DNA of 7,075 nt, from assembly GCA_947463665.1 (NCBI GenBank), contig CANHUD010000124.1, forward strand, positions 1 to 7,075, given 5' to 3'. The translations under genes were made by a program, and so were the position numbers. Origin of the DNA: Sphingobacteriales bacterium (GTDB lineage Bacteria > Bacteroidota > Bacteroidia > Chitinophagales > Chitinophagaceae). Below are positions 6,699 through 7,075 of this stretch, one piece after another. The notes under the pieces are model-generated. The model searched no databases and was not told where the DNA came from. It was given only the letters and a program-made list of their open reading frames with translations. Each line of letters opens with the position of its first letter. Within the stretch, counting starts at the first letter, position 1.

Positions 6699-7075
6699 TT
6701 ACCGCGCATGTAGCTCTGAAAACTGCTTTAGATTCAATGCGGCATGCTCCATAGCGTGCAGGTTTGCCCCAGGAAAACGGAGCCGGATATCGGTACAATT
6801 CTTTACAACAGCTTTTAACTCCTCCAGGGTATGCCTGGAAGCTGTATCGTAGCCTTTTGTAAGGATGACCAGCTCCACGGCATACTGACTGGTCAGCCCG
6901 CGATCTCGCAGCAGCTGAAGGGTGTCTATAACCGCATCGTACAGTCTGGAAGGGCCGGCAGGTTTGTATTCCGCAGCGGCATCCCAGGTCAGCTCCTCCA
7001 GCGGCTGTGCAATGTGATGATGCTGCAGTTCTCCTGCGAATGTACTCAGGCCAAAGATCCTCTCTTCTTTTCCGG
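6699..7075 (-). CDS. vWA domain protein, C-terminal part (5' end outside window)
   Basis: The reverse complement is open from the right edge for 124 codons and ends in TAA at 6699-6701. The translated piece looks like the second half of a von Willebrand factor A fold. A hydrophobic strand and turn (FGLSTFAGEL) is followed by a segment GPSRLYDAVIDTLQLLRDRG, matching the vWA 'GGTxLYDAI' helix. Then comes a strand LVILTKGYD and a helix HTLEELKAVVKN, matching the usual 'vvLLTDGxD...tleel' block. vWA domains are protein-binding modules that often bind a metal through a MIDAS site. Here the loop-2 Thr is Ser (codon 6948-6950) and the loop-3 Asp of 'TDG' is Lys (codon 6855-6857), so metal binding is probably altered. 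The DxSxS motif would lie outside the window. No membrane segment is visible in this piece, which fits a cytoplasmic protein, but its N-terminus is unseen. It lies 114 bases upstream of the ATPase gene on the same strand and is probably part of the same functional set. The fold call is fairly secure; the role is unknown. Confidence 0.8.
   Translation of the reverse strand, partial: GKEERIFGLSTFAGELQHHHIAQPLEELTWDAAAEYKPAGPSRLYDAVIDTLQLLRDRGLTSQYAVELVILTKGYDTASRHTLEELKAVVKNCTDIRLRFPGANLHAMEHAALNLKQFSELHAR

Overview
The window reads as one minus-strand operon fragment from a Bacteroidota-like bacterium, possibly Chitinophagales or Sphingobacteriales. The basis is moderate GC content, the lack of clear Shine-Dalgarno sequences before the starts, and a divergent Bacteroidota-style envelope protein. 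The lineage is an inference and no marker gene confirms it. Coding density is very high, and every plausible gene runs right to left. The plus-strand reading frames are antisense shadows.

In transcription order, from high to low coordinates: (1) the C-terminal part of a von Willebrand factor A (vWA) protein, 6699-7075, cut by the right edge; (2) a 114-base intergenic gap containing a small imperfect hairpin; (3) a complete 792-residue protein with an actin/Hsp70-type (ASKHA) ATPase core, 4206-6584; (4) a complete protein of about 390 residues with a signal peptide, one transmembrane helix and a cytoplasmic coiled coil, 3026-4198; (5) a very large membrane protein, 1-3023, cut by the left edge. 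Protein 5 has three N-terminal transmembrane helices, a domain of about 400 residues predicted outside the cytoplasm, and a long polytopic half. That half resembles a divergent SEDS protein (FtsW/RodA/SpoVE glycosyltransferase superfamily). No tracked start-to-stop frame represents protein 5, because its 3' end lies outside the window. I found it by translating the reverse complement, which is open for all 1007 codons.

The last three genes are separated by 7 and 2 bases, so they are almost certainly co-transcribed and probably translationally coupled. The inferred arrangement is a cytoplasmic nucleotide-driven module (vWA plus ASKHA ATPase), a single-pass coiled-coil protein that could carry information across the membrane, and a SEDS-like membrane protein with its own large external domain. 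This could be an uncharacterised envelope-biogenesis or envelope-sensing machine. No function has been demonstrated, and the family calls rest on motifs read by eye. No tRNA, rRNA, CRISPR array, insertion sequence or attachment site was seen.
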